Shown here in pieces: positions 1-11,065 of a DNA stretch of 64,000 bases (positions within the stretch are counted from its first letter, which is position 1; each line of letters starts with the position of its first letter). Source of the stretch: Symbiodinium natans (lineage: Eukaryota; Sar; Dinophyceae; Suessiales; Symbiodiniaceae); assembly GCA_905221605.1 (NCBI GenBank), contig CAJNDS010002295.1, forward strand, positions 303,104-367,103, in the 5' to 3' direction. A program made the translations under genes and the position numbers. The notes under the pieces were generated by a model. That model was not told the DNA's origin. It was given only the letters and a program-made list of their open reading frames with translations, and searched no databases.

Positions 1-467
1 TTGCCTCGCACGTCTCCTCGTGAGGTGCGGCGCCTATCAGCCTCCACTGTGAGTGTGCGTTGAATCCTTGGTGGCACGATGTGCAGCAGGCGAGACAACA
101 CACAACTGGCCGGTGCTATTTGTACCCCTGTGTGCTGCCATTTGTTGGATCCGGCAAGACTGTGCGCGGTTTGCTCGCCGGCTGCAGAGTCCACTGCAAA
201 ATTGGAAGTCGAAACTAAGCCAACTAAGCCGACACTTCTGCTCCAATGGGTCGCCTCGAGCCCGAGCTAGCTGGCACTTGCATTTCTACCTTCTCTGCGT
301 CCAACACTGGGCCTGGCTACATTTGCAACACACTCGTTTCTAGCAACGCATGCCAGGGCCCGGGCCCTGAATCAGGGCCCTGAATAAAGCTGCAGATAAG
401 CCTATGGTCTGTTGTACAGTACCTACGGTATCCTCATCGTGGAAGCATCGTCATGCGATGTCATGTT
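1..467. other. Intergenic, nothing recognised
   Basis: No recognisable gene, repeat array or RNA gene. Short open frames on both strands overlap each other and show no known motif. A small GGGCCC-rich palindromic patch lies near 355-385. Confidence 0.4.
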
Positions 468-2303
468 TCAATGAACGTCTCTCAAAGGACGAAACAGAGA
501 TGACAACATGATCTGCGTGCAGACGCGATTTTTCAAGCGCTTGCTCATAAGTGACCGAAACATAAAACTCAAGTTCATCTGGCGTCTCAGAGCCCGCACG
601 TGGAAAAGGTAATCCGGACACCTGGCAAGGTTGAGTTTAACCTTGGGGAGTGGGTGGACCGGCTCCCGAACGACAATCGACAGAATAATCCGGTGATGGA
701 TCACTGACGATGGAGTAGATGTACCACGACCAAGCCTGTAAGCTCGCTTCACCCGCACAACAGTCCTGTTGAGCTGGCGACACAGCGGCCACTTTCGGAC
801 CTGCACGCACACGCTCGTCCTCCTCACGATTGCTGGCAAGACTGGCTGCGCGGTGACACACGATGTGCACGGAGAAGAAAAACACCATAACATGGATGCG
901 GATTGCAGACGGATACAAGGCAGAACGGTCAATGTCGATTGGGAAACCACAAGCAAGGGCTTGAACCACAGGATGCCACGCCTGCGTGCACACGAGAGAG
1001 CTGCACTCGCACTTACAGCCCTCAGTGGACTCATATGAGACAATTGGGTATGCGCGCGTGTCGGCACATACTCAAGAAAGCACGCCAACCGACTTATGAG
1101 GAAGACGTGACACGAAATCGACCGTCTGCCGGTCAATGTCAAAGCCGGCAGCAGGGCATCATGGAACAGTCCGTATAAAGGCCAGCTACCAAGGTTGGCG
1201 TTGACTGAAATGTCACTTGTCAGCGAGGCGGGCAGATGAGGTTGGTGCTCGACAGAGGCAAACATGTTGACCTGCGAAGCCCTTGATCTGTCGTCAATGT
1301 TTTGATGAAGAGCACCAATCCAACCTAGAAGGCCCTGCAGAACAAGCCTGAAAGCTGCATCACCGAACGAGAAGCTTCTGCAAGCCTTCAACCCAGATTG
1401 CTGAATGTGACGGTTGGCATCGACTGAATTGTCACTTGTCGGCACACTTGGATGTCGCAACTCGCCCACCTTGCGCAGAAAAACCAGCAAAACGGCCGAC
1501 AGGTGTTGGCTGGACAGAGGCAAACACGCTGACCTGCAAAGCCCTTGCTGCACCAATCCAACGCAGAAGCCCCTGCAGGACAAGCCTGAAAACTGAATCG
1601 TGGAACGGGACGCTTTTGCAAGCTGACCACGCTGGGCGGTCCATGTGAAACATAGCCATTTGCATCGTGCTTGCTGGGGGACCAAGGACAGCACCCACCA
1701 TAGGGGCGTGGCTGCCACAGTCGCCCACAGATACGACGCATTTGGGGGACGCAAATGTGGAGGCCGCATAACACGGCGGAAAGTGCGGACACCAGGCTGA
1801 AAAGTGAGCTGTCTTCTTGCAGCAAGTGCGCATGACATTGATGCCACATCCGGTGGATCAGCAGCCAGCTGAAAGCTCCGAAGCAACCTCGACCGCTCAG
1901 CCTCTGAGGCTTGCGCATGTTTATCTTCACGGATTCTGATTTGCAACGCCATTGCCGAGCAGGAATCTGGCAAACCAGAGGACACGGACGCAAATTTGAA
2001 GGCCGTCGCCTCCGAAGAAGCGGAAACTCGACTCTTTGTGGCGGTCGCCACAACACGGGACATGTCGGCCATGGTTACGGCAGTCGTGGCCGCCGAGCCC
2101 AAGCCCAAACTGCGCCACAGCAATTGCTGGATGAGGATGATGCCTGCAGGAATGTCGAATGTAGCGTCTATGCCAAATGACAGCTGCGGAAACTGTCCAC
2201 ACGAGTGCAGCTGAGCATCAAAAATTGGAATTGCCAGCCAGCGCCAACGGACTCCAGCAGCCTGGCCAATGCCATTGTGAGCAGTGCTGCAACACATGAT
2301 CAT
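468..2303 (-). CDS. Long unassigned open frame (611 codons)
   Basis: This is the longest uninterrupted minus-strand frame in the first 7 kb. I recognise no domain or catalytic motif. The translation is rich in Ser, Arg, Leu, Ala and Cys and contains a partly repeated unit with the core RLVLQGLL.WIGA, encoded by the direct repeat at 1193-1628. Competing open frames exist on both strands across 1.4-2.2 kb. Low stop density in GC-rich DNA may explain the length. It could be an exon of an unknown host gene, a repeat-derived frame or chance; I lean to the last two. The start at 2303 is simply the first candidate start codon. Confidence 0.2.
   Translation of the reverse strand: MIMCCSTAHNGIGQAAGVRWRWLAIPIFDAQLHSCGQFPQLSFGIDATFDIPAGIILIQQLLWRSLGLGSAATTAVTMADMSRVVATATKSRVSASSEATAFKFASVSSGLPDSCSAMALQIRIREDKHAQASEAERSRLLRSFQLAADPPDVASMSCALAARRQLTFQPGVRTFRRVMRPPHLRPPNASYLWATVAATPLWWVLSLVPQQARCKWLCFTWTAQRGQLAKASRSTIQFSGLSCRGFCVGLVQQGLCRSACLPLSSQHLSAVLLVFLRKVGELRHPSVPTSDNSVDANRHIQQSGLKACRSFSFGDAAFRLVLQGLLGWIGALHQNIDDRSRASQVNMFASVEHQPHLPASLTSDISVNANLGSWPLYGLFHDALLPALTLTGRRSISCHVFLISRLACFLEYVPTRAHTQLSHMSPLRAVSASAALSCARRRGILWFKPLLVVSQSTLTVLPCIRLQSASMLWCFSSPCTSCVTAQPVLPAIVRRTSVCVQVRKWPLCRQLNRTVVRVKRAYRLGRGTSTPSSVIHHRIILSIVVREPVHPLPKVKLNLARCPDYLFHVRALRRQMNLSFMFRSLMSKRLKNRVCTQIMLSSLFRPLRDVH
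1193..1628 (+). repeat. Two diverged direct repeat units of ~200-215 bp
   Basis: The units begin near 1193 and 1412. Both share the landmarks GACTGAAxTGTCACTTGTC, GACAGAGGCAAACA, CACCAATCCAAC and AGAACAAGCCTGAAA or close variants, in the same order, with indels between them. Confidence 0.7.
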
Positions 2304-3250
2304 GCCTCAGGAGTGCCGCCTTCATCATTTCGTGCTCTTTGCTGCGTTTCCTGAACCGAACATTGCAGAAAAGCAGGATGATTTGTCACGAAGACCAAGT
2401 TCAAGATTTCTCAAGTGCCCAGCCTGCAGTGTTTTTCGGTCCGGTCCTGGACAGAAACGAAATAAAGCTGCACTGCAACAACATCACTGATAGATGCGAG
2501 AACTGCGGCATGTAACACCATCCTGCTCTTCTGGAGGCAAGGCCTGCATTGTTTTGACTCCTCCGCATCTCCATGGCAAGGCAAGTACGAATTAAACCCC
2601 GGCCCGACATCGAACCTATCGGCAGCGGTGCAAGCACGTTGCTGCTACTAGGCACCAGCGCTTTTGTTCGCTAAACGCGGACAACTCCAAGCTTGAGAGG
2701 CAAAACCAAGGACAACGAAAGCTAGCCTGGATTCTCGCCAACACCTTCCACACACACCACCACGCACCCAGCCCCCAACCACCCCTCCGAAACCTCGCCG
2801 CCAACGAGGCATGCAGCCCAATGCCCGCGTGACGGTTGGTTGAGAGGAGGGATCAGGGTCAGATCCCAAACTCATGTACTCGCTGGGTCTCATCTGCGGG
2901 TGCGCACACTTGCACTCGGGCGCGCACATGCGAGTTGCTACAGTAGTTTCGGGGCTGCTTCGGGCACTCGGCCTGCAAAATCCTCGCGAAAACCACTCAA
3001 AAGCATTCGCGGGCTTTTCGCGGGGCTCTCTGCGTAGATCGAAACCCACTCAGAAGCATTCCCGGGGTGTTTCACGGGAATCGCGGAAACACGCGGAGAA
3101 TCGCGCAGAATCGCGGGGAATCCCGAGGAATCACGGGGGCTCCCGGGAATCGGATTGTTGTGATTTTTGACGAAAAATCTTGGAAGTATGGGCATTTTGA
3201 ACATTTAGCGTTTGCCTTCCAGAGATCTCAAGAATACAGAAGCCTTATGT
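2304..3250. other. Intergenic with short degenerate repeats
   Basis: No gene recognised. From about 2990 to 3170 the sequence is a degenerate array of short units related to GGAATCGCG, AATCGCGGGG and GGCTTTTCGCGGG. A related patch returns at 3915-3960. Confidence 0.5.
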
Positions 3251-3252
3251 CT

Positions 3253-3570
3253 TCGCCATATAAAAATGGCTTCTCATGACATGGAATATTTCCATCACGA
3301 TTAGAAATATCTCCATTCAAAGGTGTGGGTGGGTGGGTAAAGAAAATTTGAACAGCTTCGACTGGAATTCATGTTCAAGAATTGCAATGCGTGAACTCAC
3401 AATGTCATGAAACGCCTTGATCTTCATGGACATTCAGATCATTGTAATTTGGCTGCAGAAATAAAGGTTTCGTCAGGCCTGACAATGCCTCCTATTTCTT
3501 TGCCATATAAAAATGGCTTCTCATGACATGGGACATTTCCATCACGACTAGAAAGATCTCCGTTCAAACA
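3253..3570 (+). repeat. Pair of ~70-bp direct repeats
   Basis: A block containing GCCATATAAAAATGGCTTCT, ATGACATGG and TTTCCATCACGA occurs at about 3253-3321 and again at about 3501-3571, with a handful of substitutions. CCATATAAAAATGG is itself a near-palindrome. The spacer holds no gene. Confidence 0.8.
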
Positions 3571-3599
3571 TCTAAAGTTCCTCATCCCAAGCACTTGAA

Positions 3600-3830
3600 T
3601 CTTCGGACTGCCGTGGTCCTCGAATTCGCGCGTGGCAAAACTCTCGCGAGTTCCGGGTCCTTGAAACTACACTGTGCAAAACCCTCGCGAAGACCAGCTC
3701 TCGAATTCGCACGCTACACACGCTGCAAAAACCCTGTGGTCCTCGAGTTGGCACGCTGCAAAAGCCTCTTGAGTACCGTACACGACCGTGGTCCTCGAAT
3801 TTCGCACATCCTGAAACGCGCCAAAAACAC
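3600..3830 (+). repeat. Degenerate tandem repeat
   Basis: Four or so imperfect units of about 50-60 bp share GTGGTCCTCGAATT, TCGCACGCT and GCAAAACCCTCGCGA-like words. Divergence is high and the edges are soft. Confidence 0.55.
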
Positions 3831-3989
3831 CGCAAAAATTTCAAAAACCCGACATTTTTCCGGAAATTTTTGCGGACCCAGCCAAATCCACAAAACCAAA
3901 AAACAAGACATTCAGAAAAAATCGCGCAGAATCACGGAGAATCCAGCGGGGTTCTGCATAGATTTTCCGCTATGAGCGCATGGGAGTAG

Positions 3990-4829
3990 GATTCCAAACT
4001 GCTAAGAATGGTTCACACACGCCAAGCAACGCCTGTTCCAACTTTATTTGGCAAGGGAACTGGATTTTCGCCACGCTTCACTAGGTCCTCAGCTTCACCA
4101 CGGCTCGGTGGATGATTATTCGCCATTTCGACCGCAGCCACTAGACATGACCTATTGTCACGGCCACTCTGTGGTGGCAGCCAGAGGCTCAGGTTGTTTT
4201 TTTAAAGCGGACGCCCCTTTACCACATCAGCAGCACTGTGGGCCGGTCTGTTGCGACGAAGTGAGTCAAAGAGTAAACTAAGCAGAGAACATCACCACGC
4301 AACGCAAACAAAGAAAGCAAACAACCTAGAACTCAATCTAAGGTGAAACGTTTCCCACTCTCAGCACACGAGGAGGTCGAAGTAGACCAGTCGGTTTAGA
4401 CTCGCGCAGTGCAGGGAAGGCTGCAAAATGCAGACGTAGTGCCAGAGACAAAACCACCATCCATTCTACCATCCATTCCAGAGGAGTCGAGGATCTGCGA
4501 AGACGGCCTCAGCCGGAACATTGACCTTGTACCCATTACTGCCACATGCGTGTTTGGCCACGTTTTGCATCCTGTTGTGAAATTCTCACAGCCGTAGAGG
4601 CGGGACCGTTGTTTGGCCCGGCAGAGGTGTCGGATGCTACCTCCCCTTCGAGCAATATCTCGTCAGAAAACTCCTCAGGTTCCGCCACCCAAGGGGGGGT
4701 TCCAGGAGGGACAATGTTTGTCCCTAACTCCGCACAAGCTTAGTGCTCGCCGCATGCCACATTGTTTTGATGGCAGAAGGGCATCCCAGAGGGGCGTCAT
4801 AGCACCCCCAGGGAGGACGCCGAACTTTT
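3990..4829. other. Intergenic, nothing recognised
   Basis: No convincing coding, RNA or repeat feature. Short frames on the plus strand have no recognisable motif. Confidence 0.4.
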
Positions 4830-6100
4830 CTACACACATGGCTGCGGATCAGCGTCAAGAAGCGACTGAACCTGATGGTCACTAAGCATCAGAGCCACAT
4901 GAAGGTGCTGCGGCTTCATGGCCTTAGTCCTTCCGTATGGGAGCTTGAGCTTTCGCTGGGTGGCCAATTGGTAGAAGACGCCCTGCAGGGTGATACTGAA
5001 ACCGGGCGCGCTCAGGGTGATCAAGACAGCAGTGCCCTCATTCGGCACTTTGCCATCCACCGGCAAGTTACTGACACCCGGGGTGACGTCAGTGCTTGCG
5101 GGGCAACCCTGTGTAAGAACCGAACCGGCCACCCGTTGACCCCAGGCTTAAGTTGCACAAGTGGGGGAGCACCCTTCTCACCTTTTGCTCGCGTGGTGAT
5201 GGAACTGCTCTGTTGGCTCTTCCTTTATTGCCGCCTCCGCCGACATGGCTTCAAACTGGTACGCAAGCAAGTCGACCAGGCGTTCAAGACAGAGCCGGCA
5301 GGAACATGTCAAGGATCTCCGAAATGGGACAAGCCTTGGAAGGCTTTAGGTAAGTTGTAAGGTGGGGTTCTACTCCATTGATAAGGCGCCGGCAGCACTG
5401 CTGCCTGAGGGCCTTGACCCTTGGTGGGAGCAGGGTCGTCCTGGCTGTCCTCACTGCCCGGGGTTCTAGCCACACTCTCGACATCGGCATGAGGAATGAG
5501 TCGGGCCATTTCTGAACGAAGGCGTGGACTTCTGGCGAGAGGCGGACAAACTCACAGGCCACGCCCATCAGGGCGGAGCGGACCACCTGCACACCTGCTC
5601 CACATACCTATCCGCGAGACCGCAGAGTTGCCGAGTGAGTGCTTCATACGCAAGTCCGAATAGAGCGTCGCAGTCCAAAAATGAACCGGTCCTCGCGCCT
5701 CTCGAAGGCGGAGAGCAGGCAGGATCTCCGAGCCGTTGCGCAGCTGGTGGGAGACGTCCCCGCCGAGCAGGGTGCCGAGAGGCTGCCGCAGCTGCGTCTC
5801 CACCCTTGCCCTGTCGTCCAGCTCAGCTCCACGAGGGACGCGCCCGGCGCAGGGTTTCCAGCTGCTGCAGCACCGCTGCTTGACGTTTCTCTCACCGAGA
5901 GGGCGTCCGACTGGCGCGAGGCCCGCATTCAGCGTGGTCACGCAGGCGTTGCCCGCGATTGCGTCCTCTGCGCTGCGGATGACCACCAGGTCGTCTGTGA
6001 ACTTGTCCTTGAAGAAGGTCTTGTCCAGCCGGGTGGTATGGCAGTTCCCGTTGGGCTGCAGCGTGCGCACCAGCTTCTTCTGCCCGCCGCGGAGCAGCAC
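4830..6100 (-). pseudogene. Unassigned coding-like stretch, frame-broken
   Basis: Three minus-strand frames follow one another: 6100-5552 (182 codons), 5592-5284 (102 codons) and 5132-4830 (100 codons). The first contains KDKFTDDLVVIRSAEDAIAG, which reads like folded protein rather than translated repeat. The first two overlap in different frames around 5552-5592, as expected if an indel or a short intron separates one original frame. No known family was recognised and no clear splice sites were found. Possible origins are a retroelement gag remnant or a fragment of a host gene. A competing plus-strand frame at 4875-5360 lowers confidence for the last part. Confidence 0.3.
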
Positions 6101-7522
6101 ACGTGCATCTGACCACCAACGTGGTCGGAGCCAGGCACCGTCGCGGAGCAGTCCTACTCCGACCGGGGGTTGCTGGCATCCTGCATGTCGCCAACTCGTG
6201 GCCTCTCAGGGCTAGAGATGGAAACGCTTGCTGATCTCCTGGCCAAGCCTGCGCGTTTGACGTTATGCAGCGGCCATTGCTCCTTTCGGCCAGTGGCAAT
6301 GCATCGCACGCTCTCTCACTGCTGCCGCAGGCACGACAAGTCTGGGCTGACGCCCTGTTCCAAATTGCGCTCACTGCTCTGCACACTGTGAAAAGCAGAG
6401 CACTCGCACAGTTCTTTTCGCAAGTCGCACTTGAGCCAAACACCGTGGTGTTCAGCTGATCTGTCCAATGTCAGCAGAAAGCTCTCTCCAAGAGCTCAGG
6501 TCTCAAGGCTTACAAATTCCATCTCAACTTTGCTAAACAAAGGAGGAAAGCAAAAGAAACATGCAAAACCTTTGGGGATTGCTTTAGGACTTCAAGTCTG
6601 TCTCAAAACCAACAGCATGCACTCACCATGCCTCAGTCAGGTTCCCGACGCACACGTAACGGTACGAACGACGTGGGCATGCACACGGAGTGAGTAACTG
6701 CAAAGGTCTGTCCCTCAGAGCTTCACACGCACTGCTTCAAGGCTTTGCACAGCAAGCTCAGTGCTCTCCAAACTCATCACTGGGAACTGAACCAAACGTC
6801 ATGCCATGCCAAAACAAGTTCTTGCCATGCCAAAACAAAGCCACGCACAAAACACATGCTCTTGCGAAGACATGCCACTGTAAGACAGCTTCTGTACTGC
6901 CAACAACTAGGCACACCAAGGAAAGCGTAAACTTTTCTCACCAAGCGCGCGAGGCGTGAGCAGAGCTCAGTCAACATGTCAGATTAATTAAGCATGCAAG
7001 TTGGTGTGAAACGCCCTAGCCACACTGAAAGGCCTATTACCCTACCCACAGGCAGGGACTACCTCCTACCTCCTCTACCCTACGGATCCGCAGAACTCAC
7101 CATCCCAGGCCTTCGAGCCGGGCCCATGCTTGTTTCAGCCGGGTTGCTCTTAGACCCTGACCTACTGGCCGCGTAAACTTTTCTTTTTTTTTCCACTCTC
7201 CGCTGCGTTGGCAGGTCCCACCAACCCCAGGGGTCTGGGTAGAAGAGGCGGGTCTCGAAGACTCCAGCCTATACCAGGGCGGGTTAAGACGCCTGCCCAA
7301 TTGCAGCGGGGTGCACCCTGCTCAGGCGATATCGCTCAGCTACGGCCAAACTGGGATTGCAAGGAGCCTGGTTTCTCAAAAAAAGAAAGTTCGAGGTCCC
7401 GAGGCCCAGTTCGACAGCACACTCAGCTACTTCACCTACCCCACCGGGGTTTGACCAGTCGCGGCTTGAGCCACGGGCGTAAAACTTTTCTGCATACAAG
7501 CGAAAGCATTCGCGGCCAGAGG
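6101..7522. other. Intergenic next to the minus-strand LTR element
   Basis: No gene recognised. A word close to GCGTAAACTTTTCT recurs near 6926, 7171 and 7478. The segment from about 7000 to 7522 is GC-rich with no coding signature. It may hold older retroelement debris, but I could not align it to anything else in the window. Confidence 0.35.
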
Positions 7523-8366
7523 CCAGGGGTTAGGGTGAAACTGAGGGGCCTGAGACCTGGTGTTCTGAGGTGTTCTCAGCACCACTGGGCTTTACCAGTT
7601 GGCTCAACTGAACTTAAGTCAGGAGCTAGCCAACTCACTAAGGACTGCAGGAGGCTCTACTGGCGGGACAAACCTCTACCCTGTTTGGAGAACCCAGGTA
7701 ACAGGCCTGGAGCTTGGGAGGCCCCAAAGCTCCTCACTTGTTCTAACCCACAAACACCTGCCAAGCTGGCTCGGCTTTCTCGCTCTTACTCACCTCGCCA
7801 TGCACCCATGCCGTAACAGCGCTGGGCACACTTTACCAGGGCAGAATGCATGTGGAACCTCCACCACCCAAATGGCAACCACCGCCCCGCCACCCAACCC
7901 CAGAAGGCCGCAGCACAAGGCTCGTCTATGGCGTTACAAGGGCCTGCCCCGCGACGACCAACCAGGCGAAGGGAGAGAGGCTTACAATGTGAGTTGAAAC
8001 CATCCAGGGGAGGCCCCAGAGCTCACACTGCAGAACAGCACTGTTCTTCCTCCCAGAAAAGTGGTCAGCAGGCAACTGACAGCACAGAGTGCCGCAACCA
8101 GACAAGCAAGCATAGCGGCCAGAGGCCAAGCGAGCCTGCCAGCACCAACCCTTGCTGGACTGCAAGGACCTGCCTCCACACTACCAAACCTCGCAAGGCC
8201 AAGAGAAACCTGGAAGGCACTACAAGGCTCAGTTGCTATACAAATGCAGAGCCCAAAATTGATGTGGCTGGACTGGTGTCCGAGCCGGTAGGGTGTCTAC
8301 AGAGACCCAAATTATGATAGCATCCCTCGCCTGTAGCCCCCTTTCGCTAGGGCCTACGTTGGTGCA
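7523..8366 (-). repeat. 3' long terminal repeat of the gag-protease element
   Basis: Aligns along its length with 12549-13389. Differences include an 8-bp extra GGTGTTCT near 7560, absence of a ~27-bp block found in the other copy near 12990, and a divergent patch at 8263-8330. The protease frame reads a few codons into it. The long plus-strand frames inside (for example from 7599) are mirrored in the other copy and are repeat shadows, not genes. Confidence 0.75.
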
Positions 8367-9802
8367 TGCGGGTCCCGCCCTCCTGGGGGGAGGTTGCTGG
8401 AACTGCAACACTGCTGGGCACTGTGGTTTCGTGCTCTCCTCCTGGCCTGGTGGCGAGGTCCTGGCGGTTTGTTGGCTGGACCTCACGCAGCCCAAACACG
8501 CAAAACCCACCAAAACCATCTAAACTAAACCTGCCCGGACAACACGGCAGTGGACCTGGCACCTGTGCAGGCCCATCTCTTCCGAGCGGCGAGAGTGGCA
8601 GACGAGTCCAGTCCAAATCATAGACGCTTGAATCCCCATCACCATCAAGCTGGTATCGTGTGGGGTTGTCGTCACACTCATCGTCGGCGTCCAACCTCAA
8701 CCAAACGGTTGAGGACTGCTGCTGACTGGCACACTTTGGGATCCAAAACTTGGGTCCCACAAAACAAAGGGGGGTTTGCCCTGGCCAAATGGGCGCGGTC
8801 ATTTGGGCACCTATTCCATGTCCCCACCCTGGCTTCAGACTTGGACTTACGTGCTCATCCTGCCCAAACGCGCTGCGTGCGTTTTCACGCTGAGCCTCCA
8901 ACTCAGCGATTAGCGTCAACGCCCTATCATGCTCAATCACAGGGCAACCGTTCTGAACCATCAACGTGGTGAGCTCACCCTCAGGGGAGCGCAAGAAACA
9001 CTCATCAGCTGTCCAACTCAACATGTACCCCAGCCGCGCGACAAGCTGTCCTAGGGGCACAATTGCAGTCGGCAGCTCATCCCTCCCGGGAGGCGTGAGT
9101 ATCACCCCATGCTTGGTGATGCGCATGTGTGATGTGTGGGCCCCCGCTAAACCAACCTGCACCTTGTTTGTCTTGACCCACTCCTCCTGCGACGATGCTG
9201 GCCGTAAAGGGTGCGTGGCCCCTGAGTCTAGAAGAGGGCATGTCCAATGAAAGGCGGCTTGGGCACCGGGCAACCCCTCGATCTCGGCTCGAGAAGGGGG
9301 GTTTGCTTGTGGAAGGCAACTAGCTGGCATGCTTGAGCAAATGGTGAGCTTCTTGAGGGATGGATTTGAAGGCTGCTGCACACCATCTCCGTCAGGAGTG
9401 GGGGCCGCTGGGGCAGGCACTGTGGATACTGGACCCTGCGACGGCTGTTGCCCATGAGTGGCATGCGCAGCTTCAAGCTGCCTCAAGGCGTGGGATGTGT
9501 GCTGAAGGAAGGAATCCATGGACAGAACAGGCGTGGCCTGGACAACGGGTGGCGCGGAGGATGACGTGGAGGTGGAGGCTGCCTGGACTGACGGCTTCTG
9601 TTCCGGTGCCGTTGGCTCGGCCTTTCCAGCCTTGCAATCTTTGACGCGATGGTCCTCAGAGCCACAATTTAGGCACTTCTTAAACCTTTCAGCCGCTGGC
9701 AGGTCGCTCATGGAGTGAGGAGCCTTGCATTTCGCACCGAACTTGCACCCCTTAGGCGTAAGAAAGTACTTGCACGGCTTACCCTTCCCCCCACCCTTAG
9801 TT
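8347..9802 (-). pseudogene. Gag zinc fingers and aspartic protease (retroelement)
   Basis: Reading right to left, the frame first encodes a CCCH finger (C-x8-C-x5-C-x3-H, about 9790-9725). Twenty-one residues on comes a CCHC knuckle, CLNCGSEDHRVKDC, about 9672-9631, which would bind element RNA. A Pro/Ala/Gln-rich linker follows, then the protease motif LLDSGATHPLR near 9230. DSGA carries the catalytic Asp of retropepsins, which act as homodimers and process Gag. The frame ends shortly inside the 3' LTR. The first in-frame methionine (9711) lies between the two fingers and is not the true start; the frame continues upstream from gag across a break at 9806-9821. Frame-broken from gag, so probably not expressed as a fusion. 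A CCCH plus CCHC pairing is unusual for a Gag. Confidence 0.75.
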
Positions 9803-11065
9803 TCACCCCCCTTGCCCCCCCGACTTACCCCCCGTAGCGTCCATGGCCTTCAAAGCGACATTGTTGCCTGACCCACCCTGTGTGGCAATCTGTGCTCCAG
9901 CCATGGTTTCAAACTCGGCTAACAAGTGCATGTAATACTCCTGAACCGCATCTTCCGAAGGGTGAGTCTCGATGTGCAGCATGCTGCGAACCATCTGAGT
10001 TCGGAACATGGGGTCCGGGTTTTGGCTTAGGATATGGTTGGTCATTTCGGTGAGGGCACCGGCAAGAACTGTAGGATCTGGGGCTACCATACCGCAGTCA
10101 ATGCAGCGCTTGTGCCACCTACCCCATGCCCTCAGCGCGGACACACCTGACACCACATCCTGAACAACATTGGGATTTTGCAGGTGATTCAACACCAATG
10201 CCTTTTCCGTGGAACCTCCAGGCTGATACAACGTGTAAAGCCGAAACACGATTTGAGTGGCTACTTGAGTGGTCCTGCGAGCTACCATTTCCGCTTTTAC
10301 CCCTTGATCTAGGGCTGCTAAAATCAGGGCGCACGCACGTGCATTGAGCCTGGACCACTTTCCCTCCACCAGCTCCGGGCGCTCGTCAACCTCTACCCTG
10401 ATGCGATCGAGTGGAGTAGCCTTAACCCACCTCTCATATGCGTCACGGCTCACCTGCAGCACTGCGGTCCACCAATCACGCGAGGAATCGGACAAATCAC
10501 CCATCAACCCTGCAACTAACTCCAACCAATCCTGAAAATCCAACGAACCACTCATCGGATCAGGAGCTTTCAGCATGGGAAGTGCAGTAGTGCCTGGCTT
10601 GACGGCTTCAGGGGCGTTGCTAACAACACTCTTACCCCGCATGCCCTGCGCCTGCATGGTTTGAAGCTGCTGCATTCCTGCAAACAAGGCATCCATCATG
10701 GGATTGCCTGAGGTAGCTGCTGCACACGGCGTTGCACTTGCTGCAGGTGCTCCTCCTGGAGCTGCACTGGCCTGGGCACCTGATACCTGTGCAAGCGGCA
10801 CCTGTGTACCTGCGCCTGAAACCTGTAGCACCTGTGCACAGGCAGCGGGTCCAACCCCTCCGGGTGGAGATGCGGGCACCTGTGTACCTTGCACCTGTGG
10901 CACCTGTGGCATTCCTGAGCCTTGAGGCCAGATCTGGCCCAGACCCAGGTTTTCGGCCTGAGAAGGTGGGGCAGAAGAGGCCAAATTCACCTGTGCTGTA
11001 TCGTAGGACTGCCCGACCCCTGCGGGTGGGGTTGCACTGCTGGGCAACCTATGGGAGCCCTGCAA
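9803..11065 (-). pseudogene. Gag capsid-like region of the minus-strand LTR element
   Basis: An open frame of 420 codons. After a Pro/Gln/Ala-rich N-terminal part it has a helical, Trp-containing region typical of retroelement capsid domains (landmarks DFQDWLELVAGLMGDLSD, SRDWW, YERWV, LVLNHLQNP). It would form the RNA-packaging particle. It ends in a Gly-rich stretch at a TGA created in a G-rich context (two C-runs on the plus strand, 9806-9811 and 9815-9821). Removing one base in the 7-base run restores continuity with the zinc-finger frame. The upstream frame overlaps it at 10987-11065 in another phase, a second break. Confidence 0.75.

Noticed and set aside
7599-7997. Plus-strand frame, nearly repeated from 12617 (both begin AQLNLSQELA)
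   Set aside because: Lies inside the two LTR copies and is antisense to the element. The similarity reflects the DNA repeat, not a gene family.
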